Assembly (NCBI GenBank): GCA_947646015.1
Contig: CANSEY010000035.1
Location: 1-38,292, forward strand
Origin: an uncultured Bacteroides sp.
Lineage (GTDB): Bacteria > Bacteroidota > Bacteroidia > Bacteroidales > Bacteroidaceae
Direction of reading: 5' to 3'
Length of the DNA stretch: 38,292 nucleotides
The notes below the pieces were generated by a model. The model worked only from the letters and a program-made list of their open reading frames with translations, had not been told where the DNA came from and searched no databases. A program made the position numbers and the translations under genes. Of the stretch, positions 23,353-31,498 are shown piece by piece (within the stretch, counting starts at the first letter, position 1; each line of letters opens with the position of its first letter).

Positions 23353-24046
23353 CTTTAATCATCTGCTCACTTGCGTACATGTAAACTTCTACACGACGAT
23401 TCTGTTCTCTTCCGGCAGCTGTGTCGTTGCTGGCGATAGGATCGCTTTCGCCCATTCCCTGCACACCTTTAATCTGGTTGGAAGAAACGCCGCAGTTTAA
23501 CAGGTAGCTGGCTACACTCTGTGCACGTTCCTGTGACAAGTTCAGATTTTTCTGACGGCTTTGTTCGGCAGTACTGTTTCTCCAGCCCTGATTGTCGGTA
23601 TATCCGTAGATGGATACGTCCATGTCTCTGTTCTGGTTGAGTACGTTGTTGGCGAACTTGCTCAATGCAGACTTGGCAGCAGCACTCAGAGTTGCATTAC
23701 CGGTAGTGAAAAGAATACCTGAATCGAATGTAACTTTTACTGCCTGCAATCCGTTGTTGTCAGTTATCTGCTCTACTTGTGCGCCTTCAATTTGTTTTGC
23801 TTCTGCTGCCGCTTTATCCATCTTCTTTCCGATAAGGGCACCTGTTCCTGCACCTACTGCAGTACCGATAGCCGCACCGATGGCAGCACCCTTGCCTTTA
23901 CCGATAACACCGCCGAGGATAGCACCCAATGCAGCACCCGAACCACCGCCGATTGCGGCACCTTTGCCCGTATTGTTCATGCTTGCGCAGCCACTGAATA
24001 TCATGGTTATACTCATGAAGAGAACCATCCATTTCATCTTGTTCAT
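23330..24046 (-). CDS. OmpA-family lipoprotein with glycine-zipper domain
   Basis: This 238-residue protein starts at MNKMKW; the frame open to 24130 runs through the promoter. It has a lipoprotein signal peptide (lipobox FSGC, Cys20), a glycine-zipper segment (about 28-75, repeated [11 protein letters not shown]-type motifs) and an OmpA C-terminal peptidoglycan-binding domain (about 100-225) with [21 protein letters not shown] and the [10 protein letters not shown] motif. It should tether the outer membrane to peptidoglycan. It lies upstream of mtgA and overlaps it by 23 bp, which fits a shared cell-wall context. Confidence 0.94.
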   Translation of the reverse strand: MNKMKWMVLFMSITMIFSGCASMNNTGKGAAIGGGSGAALGAILGGVIGKGKGAAIGAAIGTAVGAGTGALIGKKMDKAAAEAKQIEGAQVEQITDNNGLQAVKVTFDSGILFTTGNATLSAAAKSALSKFANNVLNQNRDMDVSIYGYTDNQGWRNSTAEQSRQKNLNLSQERAQSVASYLLNCGVSSNQIKGVQGMGESDPIASNDTAAGREQNRRVEVYMYASEQMIKDAQAASN

Positions 24047-24101
24047 AATGCAATGTTTTTTAAATAGGTTTATAAAATAATACTTTAATAAATTAACAAC
24101 G

Positions 24102-24109
24102 CAAAGATA
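24102..24109 (-). promoter_or_regulatory. -7 box of the OmpA-mtgA unit
   Basis: TATCTTTG on the minus strand, 55 bp before the chosen OmpA start codon. It lies inside the longer open frame and therefore supports the start at 24046. Confidence 0.5.
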
Positions 24110-24191
24110 CATATTATTTGCCAAGGTCATACTTTTTAAGTTAAAATAACTCCGGACGATCTTTGTATATGTAAAATAACAAACGACACGA

Positions 24192-25547
24192 CTACCTTGT
24201 TGACACGGAAGGCAGATTTAAGCATTTTTTCCTGATCATGGTGAACCATCCCAAGAGAATCAGTCCTTTGGCAATCGTTGTGACGCATACTGCCCACCAG
24301 ATACCTTCTACTCCCATGCCCATCCGTACAAACAGGATGGCAAGCGGAATGCGCATATAGTTGCATACAATGCTGACAATGGCAGGAGGCACGGTACGCC
24401 CGATGCCGTAGAACACTCCCTGCATCGCGATTTCGAGCATCATAAACAGCTGCGAATATCCGTCGATACGCAGAAATACACCTCCGGCTTCGTAAGCTGC
24501 CTGTTCGGGGACAAAGATCGAAAAGACCTCATTGCCGTAAAAGACAAACAGCAGCGTGCAGAAAGTTCCGAAGATTCCCGTCATCCATAGGGTGGTGTGC
24601 CAGGCTTTCAGTACCCGTTCTATTCGTCCGGCGGCGAAGTTCTGGGCAATAAAGGCGCTAAGTGCGGTGGAGAAACCTTGGGAGGTATTCCAGGTGATGG
24701 CTTCTATCTGACCGCCGGTGGTGAAAGTCATCAGTCCGATGTGTCCGCCCTGTTCGGATGCGGTACGGCAGAGGAACATATTGACGAAGGCGAACAGGGT
24801 GTTTAGGGTAGCTACAGGCAGACCTAGTTTCAGAATACGCCGTGTGTACTTCTTCTTCAGTCGGGAGAAGAAGGGGAAACCGCCGAGCAGGGCGTCTTTG
24901 CGGAAACGCAGCTGATAGATGAAGATGGCGAAAACCGTTGCCTGCGAGAGCCATGTAGCGTAGGCGGCACCGTTTGTTCCCAGTCCGAAGCCGAAGATAA
25001 ACAGAGGGTCGAGAATGATATTCATAATCAGTCCCGTCCCACTGATGTAAAATGGAATTTTGCTTCGTCCCGCTGCATTATAGATACCTGTGAAGGCAGC
25101 AGACAGGAATATGAACGGCAATGCGGTGGAAATAATCCGCAGGTATTCGATGGCATTGGCTGTGATGTGCTCTTCTAGTTCATAGATGCGGATGATGGGG
25201 CTTGCGAACATGAAAAGCAGTCCGCCCCAGCAGATCGAAATGATCAGAGCAATCGTGATATTGTGTGAAGCGAACTGGCGGGCATCTTCCTGATTCTGCG
25301 CACCGATGGATTGGCCTACGCTGACTTCGGACCCTACCTTATTTAATAAGGAGATAGAACCGGACATCCACGTCAGGATTCCTACCGAACCGATGGCGGC
25401 TACAGCCTCACTGCCCAATCGTCCTACCCATGCCATGTCTGTAAGGCTGTATGCCATCTGTATAAACGACGTTGCCATGATAGGCATCGCCAGATTGAAA
25501 AGTTGGCGGTTGATAGGGCCGTGTGTCAGATTCTTAATTCCTTGCAT
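24192..25547 (-). CDS. MATE family multidrug/metabolite exporter
   Basis: This 451-residue membrane transporter has about twelve hydrophobic helices in two homologous halves. The N-terminal motif LFNLAMPIMATSFIQMAYSLTDMAWVGRLGSEAVAAIG is typical of MatE domains, and the second half begins near ILKLGLPVATLNTLFAF. It should export organic cations or drugs in exchange for sodium or protons. Start 25547 is chosen because the alternative at 25577 lies within the -7 box. It is divergent from the esterase gene. Confidence 0.93.
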   Translation of the reverse strand: MQGIKNLTHGPINRQLFNLAMPIMATSFIQMAYSLTDMAWVGRLGSEAVAAIGSVGILTWMSGSISLLNKVGSEVSVGQSIGAQNQEDARQFASHNITIALIISICWGGLLFMFASPIIRIYELEEHITANAIEYLRIISTALPFIFLSAAFTGIYNAAGRSKIPFYISGTGLIMNIILDPLFIFGFGLGTNGAAYATWLSQATVFAIFIYQLRFRKDALLGGFPFFSRLKKKYTRRILKLGLPVATLNTLFAFVNMFLCRTASEQGGHIGLMTFTTGGQIEAITWNTSQGFSTALSAFIAQNFAAGRIERVLKAWHTTLWMTGIFGTFCTLLFVFYGNEVFSIFVPEQAAYEAGGVFLRIDGYSQLFMMLEIAMQGVFYGIGRTVPPAIVSIVCNYMRIPLAILFVRMGMGVEGIWWAVCVTTIAKGLILLGWFTMIRKKCLNLPSVSTR

Positions 25548-25574
25548 ATCATTTTTTCTATTTAAAAGGAGGCG

Positions 25575-25582
25575 CAAAGATA
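25575..25582 (-). promoter_or_regulatory. -7 box of the MATE gene
   Basis: TATCTTTG on the minus strand, 27 bp before the chosen MATE start. A TTTG lies 24 bp upstream (25607-25610), slightly farther than usual. Confidence 0.5.
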
Positions 25583-25593
25583 CATAAAATTAC

Positions 25594-25601
25594 TATCTTC
25601 G
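25594..25601 (+). promoter_or_regulatory. Probable -7 box of the esterase gene
   Basis: TATCTTCG on the plus strand differs from TAnnTTTG at one position and lies 37 bp before the esterase start codon. Confidence 0.4.
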
Positions 25602-25638
25602 CACATCAAATATTCATTAATCAAAGTATACAGATACT

Positions 25639-27030
25639 ATGAAACAGAAATTCTCTTCTCTTTTTGTATTGCTGGTCCTGCTATTGACAGGTCTGCAAGT
25701 CTCGGCACAAAGTACGCCAAAACCATTTGATATTGAACAGCCTTCTCTTCGTGTTTTCCTGCCGGCACCGGAACTGGCGACAGGTCGTGCTGTGGTAGCC
25801 TGTCCGGGTGGAGGATACTCCGGTCTGGCGGTCAATCACGAAGGGTATGATTGGGCGCCGTATTTCAACAAACAAGGAATTGCATTGATTGTTCTCAAAT
25901 ACCGGATGCCGAAAGGCGACCGCACCCTCCCGATCTCCGATGCCGAAGCAGCCATGAAAATGGTACGTGACAGCGCTGACGTATGGAATCTGAATCCGAA
26001 TGATATTGGTATCATGGGATCTTCTGCCGGAGGCCATCTGGCTTCGACCATCGCTACACATGCGCCTGAAGCACTTCGTCCCAACTTCCAGATTCTCTTT
26101 TATCCGGTGATCACGATGGACAAATCTTTCACCCACATGGGCTCTCATGACAATCTGTTGGGTAAGGACGCTTCTGCCGATTTGGAAAAAGAATTCTCCA
26201 ACGAGAAGCAAGTGACCAAAGAGACTCCCCGTGCTTTCATTGTTTATAGCGATGATGACAAGGTAGTTCCTCCTGCCAACGGAGTCAACTATTATCTGGC
26301 TTTAAATAAGAAAGGTGTTCCTTCCGTTCTCCATATTTATCCTACAGGCGGACACGGTTGGGGAATCCGTGAAGATTTCCTCTACAAGAGTGAAATGCAG
26401 AACGAACTGACTTCTTGGTTGCGTAGTTTCAAGGCTCCTCGCAAAGATGCCGTCCGTGTGGCTTGCATCGGCAACAGTATTACGTTCGGAGCAGGAATAA
26501 AGAATCGCAGCCGTGACAGCTATCCTTCCGTACTGGCCCGTATGTTGGGCGACAATTACTGGGTGAAAAATTTCGGAGTGAGCGCCCGTACCATGTTGAA
26601 CAAAGGAGATCATCCTTATATGAACGAACCTGCTTATAAGAATGCGTTAGCTTTTAATCCTAACATCGTCGTTATCAAACTCGGAACAAACGACAGCAAA
26701 TCATTCAACTGGAAATACAAAGCAGACTTCATGAAAGATGCGCAGAACATGATCAACGCTTTCAAGGGCCTTCCTTCACAGCCGAAGATTTATCTCTGCT
26801 ATCCTTCCAAAGCTTATCTTACAGGTGACGGCATCAACGATGATATTATCTCTAAAGAAATCATTCCGATGATCAAGAAGCTCGCCAAGAAAAACGACCT
26901 GTCTGTTATAGACCTCCATACTGCGATGGACGGAATGCCCGAACTCTTTCCGGACCGTATTCATCCGAACGAAAAGGGAGCGCAGGTAATGGCAAAAGCT
27001 GTCTATCAATCTATCTCTGCTTTAAAATAA
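25639..27030 (+). CDS. Exported two-domain esterase: alpha/beta hydrolase plus SGNH hydrolase
   Basis: This 463-residue secreted protein joins two different esterase folds. After a signal peptide (cleavage near VSAQS, about residue 24) comes an alpha/beta-hydrolase domain (about 35-270) with oxyanion segment CPGGGYSG, nucleophile Ser129 in GSSAGGH, acid in YSDDDKVVP and His in TGGHGWG. An SGNH/GDSL domain follows (about 277-460) with block I GNSITFG, block III KLGTND and block V DRIHPNEKG. Both are typical of carbohydrate deacetylases, for example acetyl-xylan esterases, so a role removing acetyl groups from plant or host glycans is likely. No glycan-utilisation locus surrounds it. The exact substrate is unknown. 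Confidence 0.9.
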   Translation: MKQKFSSLFVLLVLLLTGLQVSAQSTPKPFDIEQPSLRVFLPAPELATGRAVVACPGGGYSGLAVNHEGYDWAPYFNKQGIALIVLKYRMPKGDRTLPISDAEAAMKMVRDSADVWNLNPNDIGIMGSSAGGHLASTIATHAPEALRPNFQILFYPVITMDKSFTHMGSHDNLLGKDASADLEKEFSNEKQVTKETPRAFIVYSDDDKVVPPANGVNYYLALNKKGVPSVLHIYPTGGHGWGIREDFLYKSEMQNELTSWLRSFKAPRKDAVRVACIGNSITFGAGIKNRSRDSYPSVLARMLGDNYWVKNFGVSARTMLNKGDHPYMNEPAYKNALAFNPNIVVIKLGTNDSKSFNWKYKADFMKDAQNMINAFKGLPSQPKIYLCYPSKAYLTGDGINDDIISKEIIPMIKKLAKKNDLSVIDLHTAMDGMPELFPDRIHPNEKGAQVMAKAVYQSISALK

Positions 27031-27098
27031 AAAATATGTTACCGATCATTGAGCTTTTAACCGGATAATTGTATTGATAATATAGCCCCTGATAAAAG

Positions 27099-27105
27099 AA
27101 AGGAG
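27099..27105 (+). promoter_or_regulatory. Strong Shine-Dalgarno sequence
   Basis: AAAGGAG lies 6 bp before the ATG at 27112. Such a strong match is unusual in this window, where most genes lack one, and it fixes the start of the following gene. Confidence 0.65.
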
Positions 27106-27111
27106 AATATT

Positions 27112-27882
27112 ATGATTAGAACAGTTGCTGTCTTTGTTTTTGTGTCTTTAGCTTGTGTTGCTACTGCCTTTTCTCAAACTATAGAAAAGGGGAATAAAAT
27201 GGATGTGCAAAAGAAAAATAGCTCTGCGGAAGTAAGCGGACACCAGTTGCCCGAAGCAAAAATCATAGAACCGAAGTTACCGGATATAGAGGCTAAAAAA
27301 CTTGCAACAGATGATAAGTCCATGCAGACATACGGTCTGACACCTTCAAGTCCTGCATCGGGCTTATCTCCCTATTTTTACGATTTTCCTGCATTGCTGG
27401 AAAGTAATCCGGCATTGACGGATTTTTATAATTTTCGTCAGCATTCTATGAATGGACAGTTTTCTTTTATTGGGAGTGCAGAACAAAAGACTTATCTGGG
27501 ATTGGGGCAATATGTAGCGGTAAATGCCGGAATGCGCTGGATTCCTTCTCAAAGATTTTTCGTTGAAGCGGGAGGAACCTTAAGCCGGCAATTCTATTTG
27601 GCTTTGCCTATAGCGAGACAAGACATAGCAGGAATATATACGAGAATTCATTATTCTTTAGCCAGAAATGTCCGGTTAAATGTCTGGGGACAATATTTTA
27701 TGGGGGGAAATACACCCCCTCCGGTTTACAATCCGTTATTTCCACATACAGGGGTAGGAGCTTCTATCTCGGTCGATGTGAAAAAGAATACGGAAGTAAG
27801 TGTCGGTGCGGAATACCAGTATGACAAGAATTCAAGGGAATGGAAAATGGAAACGTCAGGCCGTGTATCCATTGGCTTTTGA
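27112..27882 (+). CDS. Exported protein, probably outer-membrane beta-barrel, unrecognised family
   Basis: I do not recognise this 256-residue protein. It has a signal peptide (hydrophobic 3-19, cleavage near AFSQT), a charged, low-complexity region (about 24-75) and a C-terminal part (about 115-256) made of alternating strands rich in aromatic and glycine residues (YLGLGQYVAVNAGMRW, FFVEAGGTLSRQF, VSVGAEYQYD). It ends in RVSIGF, a terminal Phe as in many outer-membrane barrels. It has about eight plausible strands, so a small barrel is possible. It lies 81 bp after the esterase with its own strong ribosome-binding site, and no clear promoter is seen in the gap. Confidence 0.75.
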   Translation: MIRTVAVFVFVSLACVATAFSQTIEKGNKMDVQKKNSSAEVSGHQLPEAKIIEPKLPDIEAKKLATDDKSMQTYGLTPSSPASGLSPYFYDFPALLESNPALTDFYNFRQHSMNGQFSFIGSAEQKTYLGLGQYVAVNAGMRWIPSQRFFVEAGGTLSRQFYLALPIARQDIAGIYTRIHYSLARNVRLNVWGQYFMGGNTPPPVYNPLFPHTGVGASISVDVKKNTEVSVGAEYQYDKNSREWKMETSGRVSIGF

Positions 27883-28011
27883 CACATATTTCATCATTCA
27901 TTTGGTTCTGTTATTTATTTCCCATATCTTTGACGCATTAAAATTATAATGTTTCATTAAAACTAGTGGATGTTTAACTCATCATTTATTACATCGGATT
28001 TGGTCTGATAA

Positions 28012-28070
28012 GAATCTGTTCACTTTAACAGATTCGAACTTTCATACTTTCGGATAATCTTTCCGGAAGT
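28012..28070 (+). other. Two adjacent hairpins upstream of the RsgA-type gene
   Basis: GAATCTGTT-CACTTT-AACAGATTC (28012-28035) is a perfect 9-bp stem. ACTTTCGGA (28046-28054) and TCCGGAAGT (28062-28070) form a second with one G-T pair. They lie in the 283-bp gene-free gap 27883-28165. The first could terminate the preceding gene, but it lacks a T run. The second could be a leader element of the GTPase gene. Confidence 0.4.
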
Positions 28071-28165
28071 GATTCTCCTATATTATATAACTTTAGTTTT
28101 TATACCCGCATACAATAGCAAAAGCATTGTTGTGCTTTCACGTGTATGCTATATACATTAAGATA

Positions 28166-29233
28166 ATGAGTAACGAAAATAATAATCTGTCATTATATGG
28201 TTGGAGTGATAATCTATTCCGGCAAAAACAAATCTCACAATTTAAAGATATGTCTCATGGACGAATCATCGTGACACATAAAACCTGTTATGAAGTAGTT
28301 GCAGAGGATGGCGTATATTTGTGTGAGTTAACAGGAAATATGATTTATGGCAGAATGCCTGATGAATACCCTTGTACGGGCGATTGGGTGATTTTTCAGC
28401 CATTTGATGCAAATAAAGGGATTATAGTTGATACGTTGCCTCGTGAACGGGCGTTGTATCGCAAGAAGAACGGAACGGTAGCCGACCGGCAGGCCATTGC
28501 TTCTTACGTCGATAAAGCATTTATTGTGCAAAGCCTTGATGATAATTTCAATGTTCGCAGAGCGGAACGTTTCATAGCCCAGATAATGGAAGAAAATATC
28601 AAACCAGTATTGGTGCTCAATAAAGCCGATTTAGGTTGTGACAGGCAGAAAATAGATGAAGCGATCAAACACATTGCCCGTCAGTTTCCTGTATTTATCA
28701 CAAGTATTTGTCAACCTCAAACGATTCTCCGGTTGCGGGAATCCATAACAAAAGGCGAAACGGTCGTGTTTGTCGGCTCTTCGGGTGTCGGCAAGAGTTC
28801 ACTGGTGAATACCCTTTGCGGGAAATCGGTACTGAATACTTCCGATATAAGCCTGTCTACAGGGAAGGGACGGCATACTTCGACTCGTCGGGAAATGGTA
28901 TTGGTGGATGGCTCAGGTGTTTTAATCGACACTCCGGGTGTTCGGGAATTTGGTTTGGCGATTGACAATCCCGATTCGCTTGCCGAAATGTTTGAAATAT
29001 CCGACTATGCGGAATCATGCCGTTTCAGCGATTGTAAGCATATCGACGAGCCGGGTTGTGCTGTTTTAGAAGCGGTACATAATGGTACGTTAGATCATAA
29101 GGTATATGAGAGTTATCTGAAACTCAAACGAGAAGCATGGCATTTCTCCGCTTCCGAACATGAAAAACGTAAGAAGGAGAAATCCTTTACGAAACTCGTA
29201 GAAGAAGTGAAGAAACGCAAGGCTAATTTCTAA
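28166..29233 (+). CDS. rsgA: RsgA-type circularly permuted ribosome-assembly GTPase
   Basis: This 355-residue GTPase has an N-terminal OB-fold (about 30-105), then a circularly permuted GTPase domain in the order G4 NKADL (152-156), G1 GSSGVGKSS (204-212), G3 DTPG (255-258), and a zinc knuckle with Cys285, Cys290, His292 and Cys298. RsgA helps mature the 30S subunit. The motif DDNFNVRRAERFIAQI and the lysine-rich C-terminus resemble the second RsgA-like paralogue found in several bacteria rather than the core one, so it may be an accessory copy. The longer frame from 28127 is not preferred: MSNENN is a better family-like start. Confidence 0.92.
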   Translation: MSNENNNLSLYGWSDNLFRQKQISQFKDMSHGRIIVTHKTCYEVVAEDGVYLCELTGNMIYGRMPDEYPCTGDWVIFQPFDANKGIIVDTLPRERALYRKKNGTVADRQAIASYVDKAFIVQSLDDNFNVRRAERFIAQIMEENIKPVLVLNKADLGCDRQKIDEAIKHIARQFPVFITSICQPQTILRLRESITKGETVVFVGSSGVGKSSLVNTLCGKSVLNTSDISLSTGKGRHTSTRREMVLVDGSGVLIDTPGVREFGLAIDNPDSLAEMFEISDYAESCRFSDCKHIDEPGCAVLEAVHNGTLDHKVYESYLKLKREAWHFSASEHEKRKKEKSFTKLVEEVKKRKANF

Positions 29234-29345
29234 AGAACTATTGAAGCAGGGAATGCCGGTACTTTATCAGACAAGGTGATACTGTATGACGGCTTCTCTG
29301 CTTCTTATTGTTTGGTAAGAGTTTACGGCAACTATTCTCTTGCTT

Positions 29346-29816
29346 TTAGAGTAAAGGCATTTCAACTCTTGTGACATGTTCCTCTTCGGGTACATCCGGA
29401 TTGCTGTAATAATATTCTATTGATGTTCCCGAAGCCTTATATCCATTTGTTTTTATCCATTCGGTCATCTCATTGTACAGCTGTGCCAGTTCATTGTAAT
29501 TTCCTCTATGCAGACATACGACTATTCTTCTGGCGGGGAGGATGACAGACTGTATTTTTTCGTCACCCTGTAAAGGTTTCGAAGATTTCAGTCCGATAAT
29601 CATTTCTATACGATCTTCGGTCAGGCTTTCAAAGTCGGGGTATTCTACGAAGGGGATATCCGTGGTTACTTCTCCCTGTTTCTTGAATAAAGAGTCTATT
29701 CTTACAAAATTTTCTCCGATAGCCTGTGACATACCTTTCATGTTGGTTTGTACTTCAATAGCCAAAGCAGGCTGTTCCGGCTGCTGTAAAAGCATGATTT
29801 CTGATATCTTTGCCAT
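29346..29816 (-). CDS. GyrI-like small-molecule-binding domain protein
   Basis: This 156-residue protein consists of a single GyrI-like/AraC effector-binding domain (SHS2 fold): QPALAIEVQTNM at the start, then VILPARRIVVCLHRGNYNELAQLYNEMTEWIKTNGY and a C-terminal strand HVTRVEMPLL. Such stand-alone domains bind small hydrophobic molecules. It is 20 bp downstream of an AraC regulator that carries the same domain, so the pair is probably an operon responding to one ligand class. The ligand is not known. Confidence 0.88.
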   Translation of the reverse strand: MAKISEIMLLQQPEQPALAIEVQTNMKGMSQAIGENFVRIDSLFKKQGEVTTDIPFVEYPDFESLTEDRIEMIIGLKSSKPLQGDEKIQSVILPARRIVVCLHRGNYNELAQLYNEMTEWIKTNGYKASGTSIEYYYSNPDVPEEEHVTRVEMPLL

Positions 29817-29836
29817 AGATTCTGTTTTAATGGTGA

Positions 29837-30970
29837 TTATTTCCGTATGACCGGTATATATATTTCTGTTAGTAATTCCGACGTTTCCGTGGTGGACGGA
29901 TGATTCATATACATCTCAAAGCTGAATGTGCTTTGGGGATGGTATTTACTTTTCGGAAACCATTCCTCATAAATGCTCCTGTACACTTTGTGTAAAGAAG
30001 AATAGCTCCCCGTATGTCTGAACACGGCATATCGCCCTCCGGGAATTTGCATGATTCCCGGTACCGGTCTCGCTTTAGTATCATCGCGAAGGGTGATGCC
30101 CAGATAGAACCGGCACTTCTCCGTAGGCGTAATCGACGGATCGTCCATGCTAAGGCTGATAAACTTGTCATATCGTGGGTCTGCTTCATACTGTTCGGCA
30201 TGATGCAGTAGTTTATTCCAAAGTAATCTGTATTTTAGTTTGTTTTTATACGCTTCACCCACTTCGATGCAGAATATCTTTATCGGGCTGATCACTTTTA
30301 TCTCCGGTTTTATGTTTGTTGCCGGATTTTCACCGTTCGGTCTGTGCTTCTCTCTGTATTGAGAAGTTGATATACCAAAATGTTTCTTAAAAGCTTTGGC
30401 GATACTGTATTTAGTCTGATAACTCGTTTGCTCTATGATTTGCTTTAGCGTATAGTCCGTAGAGATCAGCAGATGTGCAACGTGTTCCATGCGCAAACGC
30501 TGTATGTAACTGCCGATATTCTCTCCGGTAGCGGTGCGGAACACTCTTCTGAAATGAAATTTGGACAGTCCGCTCATCGAACTCAGCGTGTCGGTATCCA
30601 GTACCTCCGTCAGATGACCGTTGATGTACACTATTATGTTCTGAATCATCTTATGATGAAGGCTGCTTGTCTCTTGCTTTTGCCGCCATCTGTTCAGTGT
30701 GGGAAGGCGTTTGTCCAGTATCTCCCTCAGCTCTTTCGGAGAATAGTCCGTGTCTGCGTATTCATTATATTTATCTGTATATTTTATCCAGATGTCGATC
30801 ATTTCCCACATGGATATATCGACAATGTATTTCCCATCCTTCAGGCAGTAATAACAAAACTCATCACTCCTCGAACCGTCGGAGTTGGTGCCTAAATATT
30901 CCTCCACGTCGAAGCGGAGCGGCATTCCGCAGCTTTGGCAATATCTTTTATTTATTTCTGATTCAACCAT
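29837..30970 (-). CDS. AraC-family regulator with zinc-ribbon and GyrI-like domains
   Basis: This 377-residue protein joins three modules. An N-terminal zinc ribbon (CQSCG and CYYC, Cys11, Cys14, Cys39, Cys42) precedes a two-motif AraC DNA-binding domain (about 105-205; SGLSKFHFRRVF and QIIEQTSYQTKYSIAKAFKKHFG). A C-terminal GyrI-like effector-binding domain (about 220-375) with MQIPGGRYAVFRHTGSYSSL follows. It resembles SoxS/Rob-like multidrug regulators with an added zinc ribbon. It is followed by a stand-alone GyrI-like gene and has its own promoter 23 bp upstream. Confidence 0.9.
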   Translation of the reverse strand: MVESEINKRYCQSCGMPLRFDVEEYLGTNSDGSRSDEFCYYCLKDGKYIVDISMWEMIDIWIKYTDKYNEYADTDYSPKELREILDKRLPTLNRWRQKQETSSLHHKMIQNIIVYINGHLTEVLDTDTLSSMSGLSKFHFRRVFRTATGENIGSYIQRLRMEHVAHLLISTDYTLKQIIEQTSYQTKYSIAKAFKKHFGISTSQYREKHRPNGENPATNIKPEIKVISPIKIFCIEVGEAYKNKLKYRLLWNKLLHHAEQYEADPRYDKFISLSMDDPSITPTEKCRFYLGITLRDDTKARPVPGIMQIPGGRYAVFRHTGSYSSLHKVYRSIYEEWFPKSKYHPQSTFSFEMYMNHPSTTETSELLTEIYIPVIRK

Positions 30971-30992
30971 TTGACTAATCTTGCATTCTTTG

Positions 30993-31000
30993 CAAAAATA
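30993..31000 (-). promoter_or_regulatory. -7 box of the AraC-GyrI operon
   Basis: TATTTTTG on the minus strand, 22 bp before the AraC start codon, matches TAnnTTTG. Confidence 0.45.
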
Positions 31001-31081
31001 AGCTATTTTTTCAGTAAACAGTTGTCCGGAATAGCCATCTTTTTATTAACAAATGTTCATTTCCGCTATTTCTTAAAGTTG

Positions 31082-31089
31082 TATCTTTG
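31082..31089 (+). promoter_or_regulatory. -7 box of a short orphan transcription unit
   Basis: TATCTTTG on the plus strand is a perfect TAnnTTTG. The only gene-length sequence before the strong terminator at 31264-31290 is about 200 nt, so it should drive a small RNA or a very short mRNA. Confidence 0.5.
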
Positions 31090-31117
31090 CTGCGCTTTTA
31101 TAATATATAAGGTAAAG

Positions 31118-31225
31118 ATGGAAACAATAACTGGAAAAAGAAGTTTATCATTCTATGAGCCGATTGTTTGGTGTAGGTCTGTTTGTCATCAATTCGATAT
31201 TGGATATGTTTTGGGCTTTATGTAG
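31118..31225 (+). CDS. Possible 35-residue peptide
   Basis: The first ATG after the -7 box opens a 35-codon frame starting METITGK and ending VLGFM. I do not recognise it. It overlaps, in another frame, the hydrophobic 41-codon frame at 31155-31280. Coding is not shown; the transcript may be a non-coding RNA. Confidence 0.25.
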   Translation: METITGKRSLSFYEPIVWCRSVCHQFDIGYVLGFM

Positions 31226-31280
31226 AGTCTTATATTTATGTTCTGTGTATATTAATAAAAAAACCTCTGATAATCAATGA
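31155..31280 (+). CDS. Possible 41-residue hydrophobic peptide
   Basis: The frame from ATG at 31155 encodes a strongly hydrophobic segment (about residues 4-32, with GVGLFVINSI and MFWALCRVLYLCSVY) and a polar tail (NKKTSDNQ); it ends inside the terminator stem. The shape is that of a small single-span membrane peptide. No known family is recognised, and there is no ribosome-binding site. A non-coding RNA is an equal alternative. Confidence 0.25.
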   Translation: MSRLFGVGLFVINSILDMFWALCRVLYLCSVYINKKTSDNQ

Positions 31281-31290
31281 TTATCAGAGG
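31264..31290. terminator. Strong bidirectional terminator
   Basis: CCTCTGATAATCA and TGATTATCAGAGG form a perfect 13-bp stem. Seven A's precede it and seven T's follow it, so it should end the orphan plus-strand unit and also the minus-strand tRNA-Lys transcript. Confidence 0.9.
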
Positions 31291-31303
31291 TTTTTTTACT
31301 CCG

Positions 31304-31376
31304 TGATCCAGCTGGGGCTCGAACCCAGGACCCCAACATTAAAAGTGTTGTGCTCTACCTGCTGAGCTACTGAATC
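31304..31376 (-). tRNA. tRNA-Lys (anticodon UUU)
   Basis: On the minus strand a 73-nt cloverleaf can be drawn: acceptor stem GATTCAG/CTGGATC with one T-G pair, D arm GCTC/GAGC, anticodon stem CAACA/TGTTG with loop CTTTTAA (anticodon TTT), T arm CTGGG/CCCAG with loop TTCGAGC and discriminator A. CCA is not encoded. A promoter lies upstream at 31409-31439 and a terminator downstream at 31264-31290, so it is a single-gene unit. Confidence 0.95.
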
Positions 31377-31408
31377 AATCCTTTATGCTTTCTTTCGAAT
31401 TGCGGGTG

Positions 31409-31439
31409 CAAAGGTAGAACATTTTTTTAGAACTCCAAA
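31409..31439 (-). promoter_or_regulatory. Promoter of tRNA-Lys
   Basis: On the minus strand TTTG (31436-31439), a 19-bp spacer and TACCTTTG (31409-31416) make a full Bacteroides promoter 32 bp before the tRNA. Confidence 0.7.
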
Positions 31440-31458
31440 GCATTTCAAACATTTTTCT

Positions 31459-31466
31459 TATCTTTG
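31459..31466 (+). promoter_or_regulatory. -7 box of ettA
   Basis: TATCTTTG, a perfect TAnnTTTG, 32 bp before the ettA start codon and divergent from the tRNA promoter. No clear -33 TTTG is seen. Confidence 0.5.
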
Positions 31467-31498
31467 TGCCATTATCAACAATATACAATCATTAATAT

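Noticed and set aside
24047-24130. N-terminal extension of the OmpA lipoprotein
   Set aside because: It contains the -7 box and would bury the lipoprotein signal peptide.
29247-29305. A GAAGCAG/CTGCTTC inverted repeat between the convergent RsgA and GyrI genes
   Set aside because: The arms are only 7 bp with a loop over 40 nt and no T run, so a terminator call is not supported.
30971-31225. An 84-codon plus-strand frame upstream of the tRNA
   Set aside because: It starts opposite the AraC promoter and spans the -7 box at 31082-31089. Only its last 35 codons lie after that promoter, and these are listed separately with low confidence.
31183-31365. A 60-codon plus-strand frame running into the tRNA
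   Set aside because: It crosses a strong terminator and then the antisense of tRNA-Lys.
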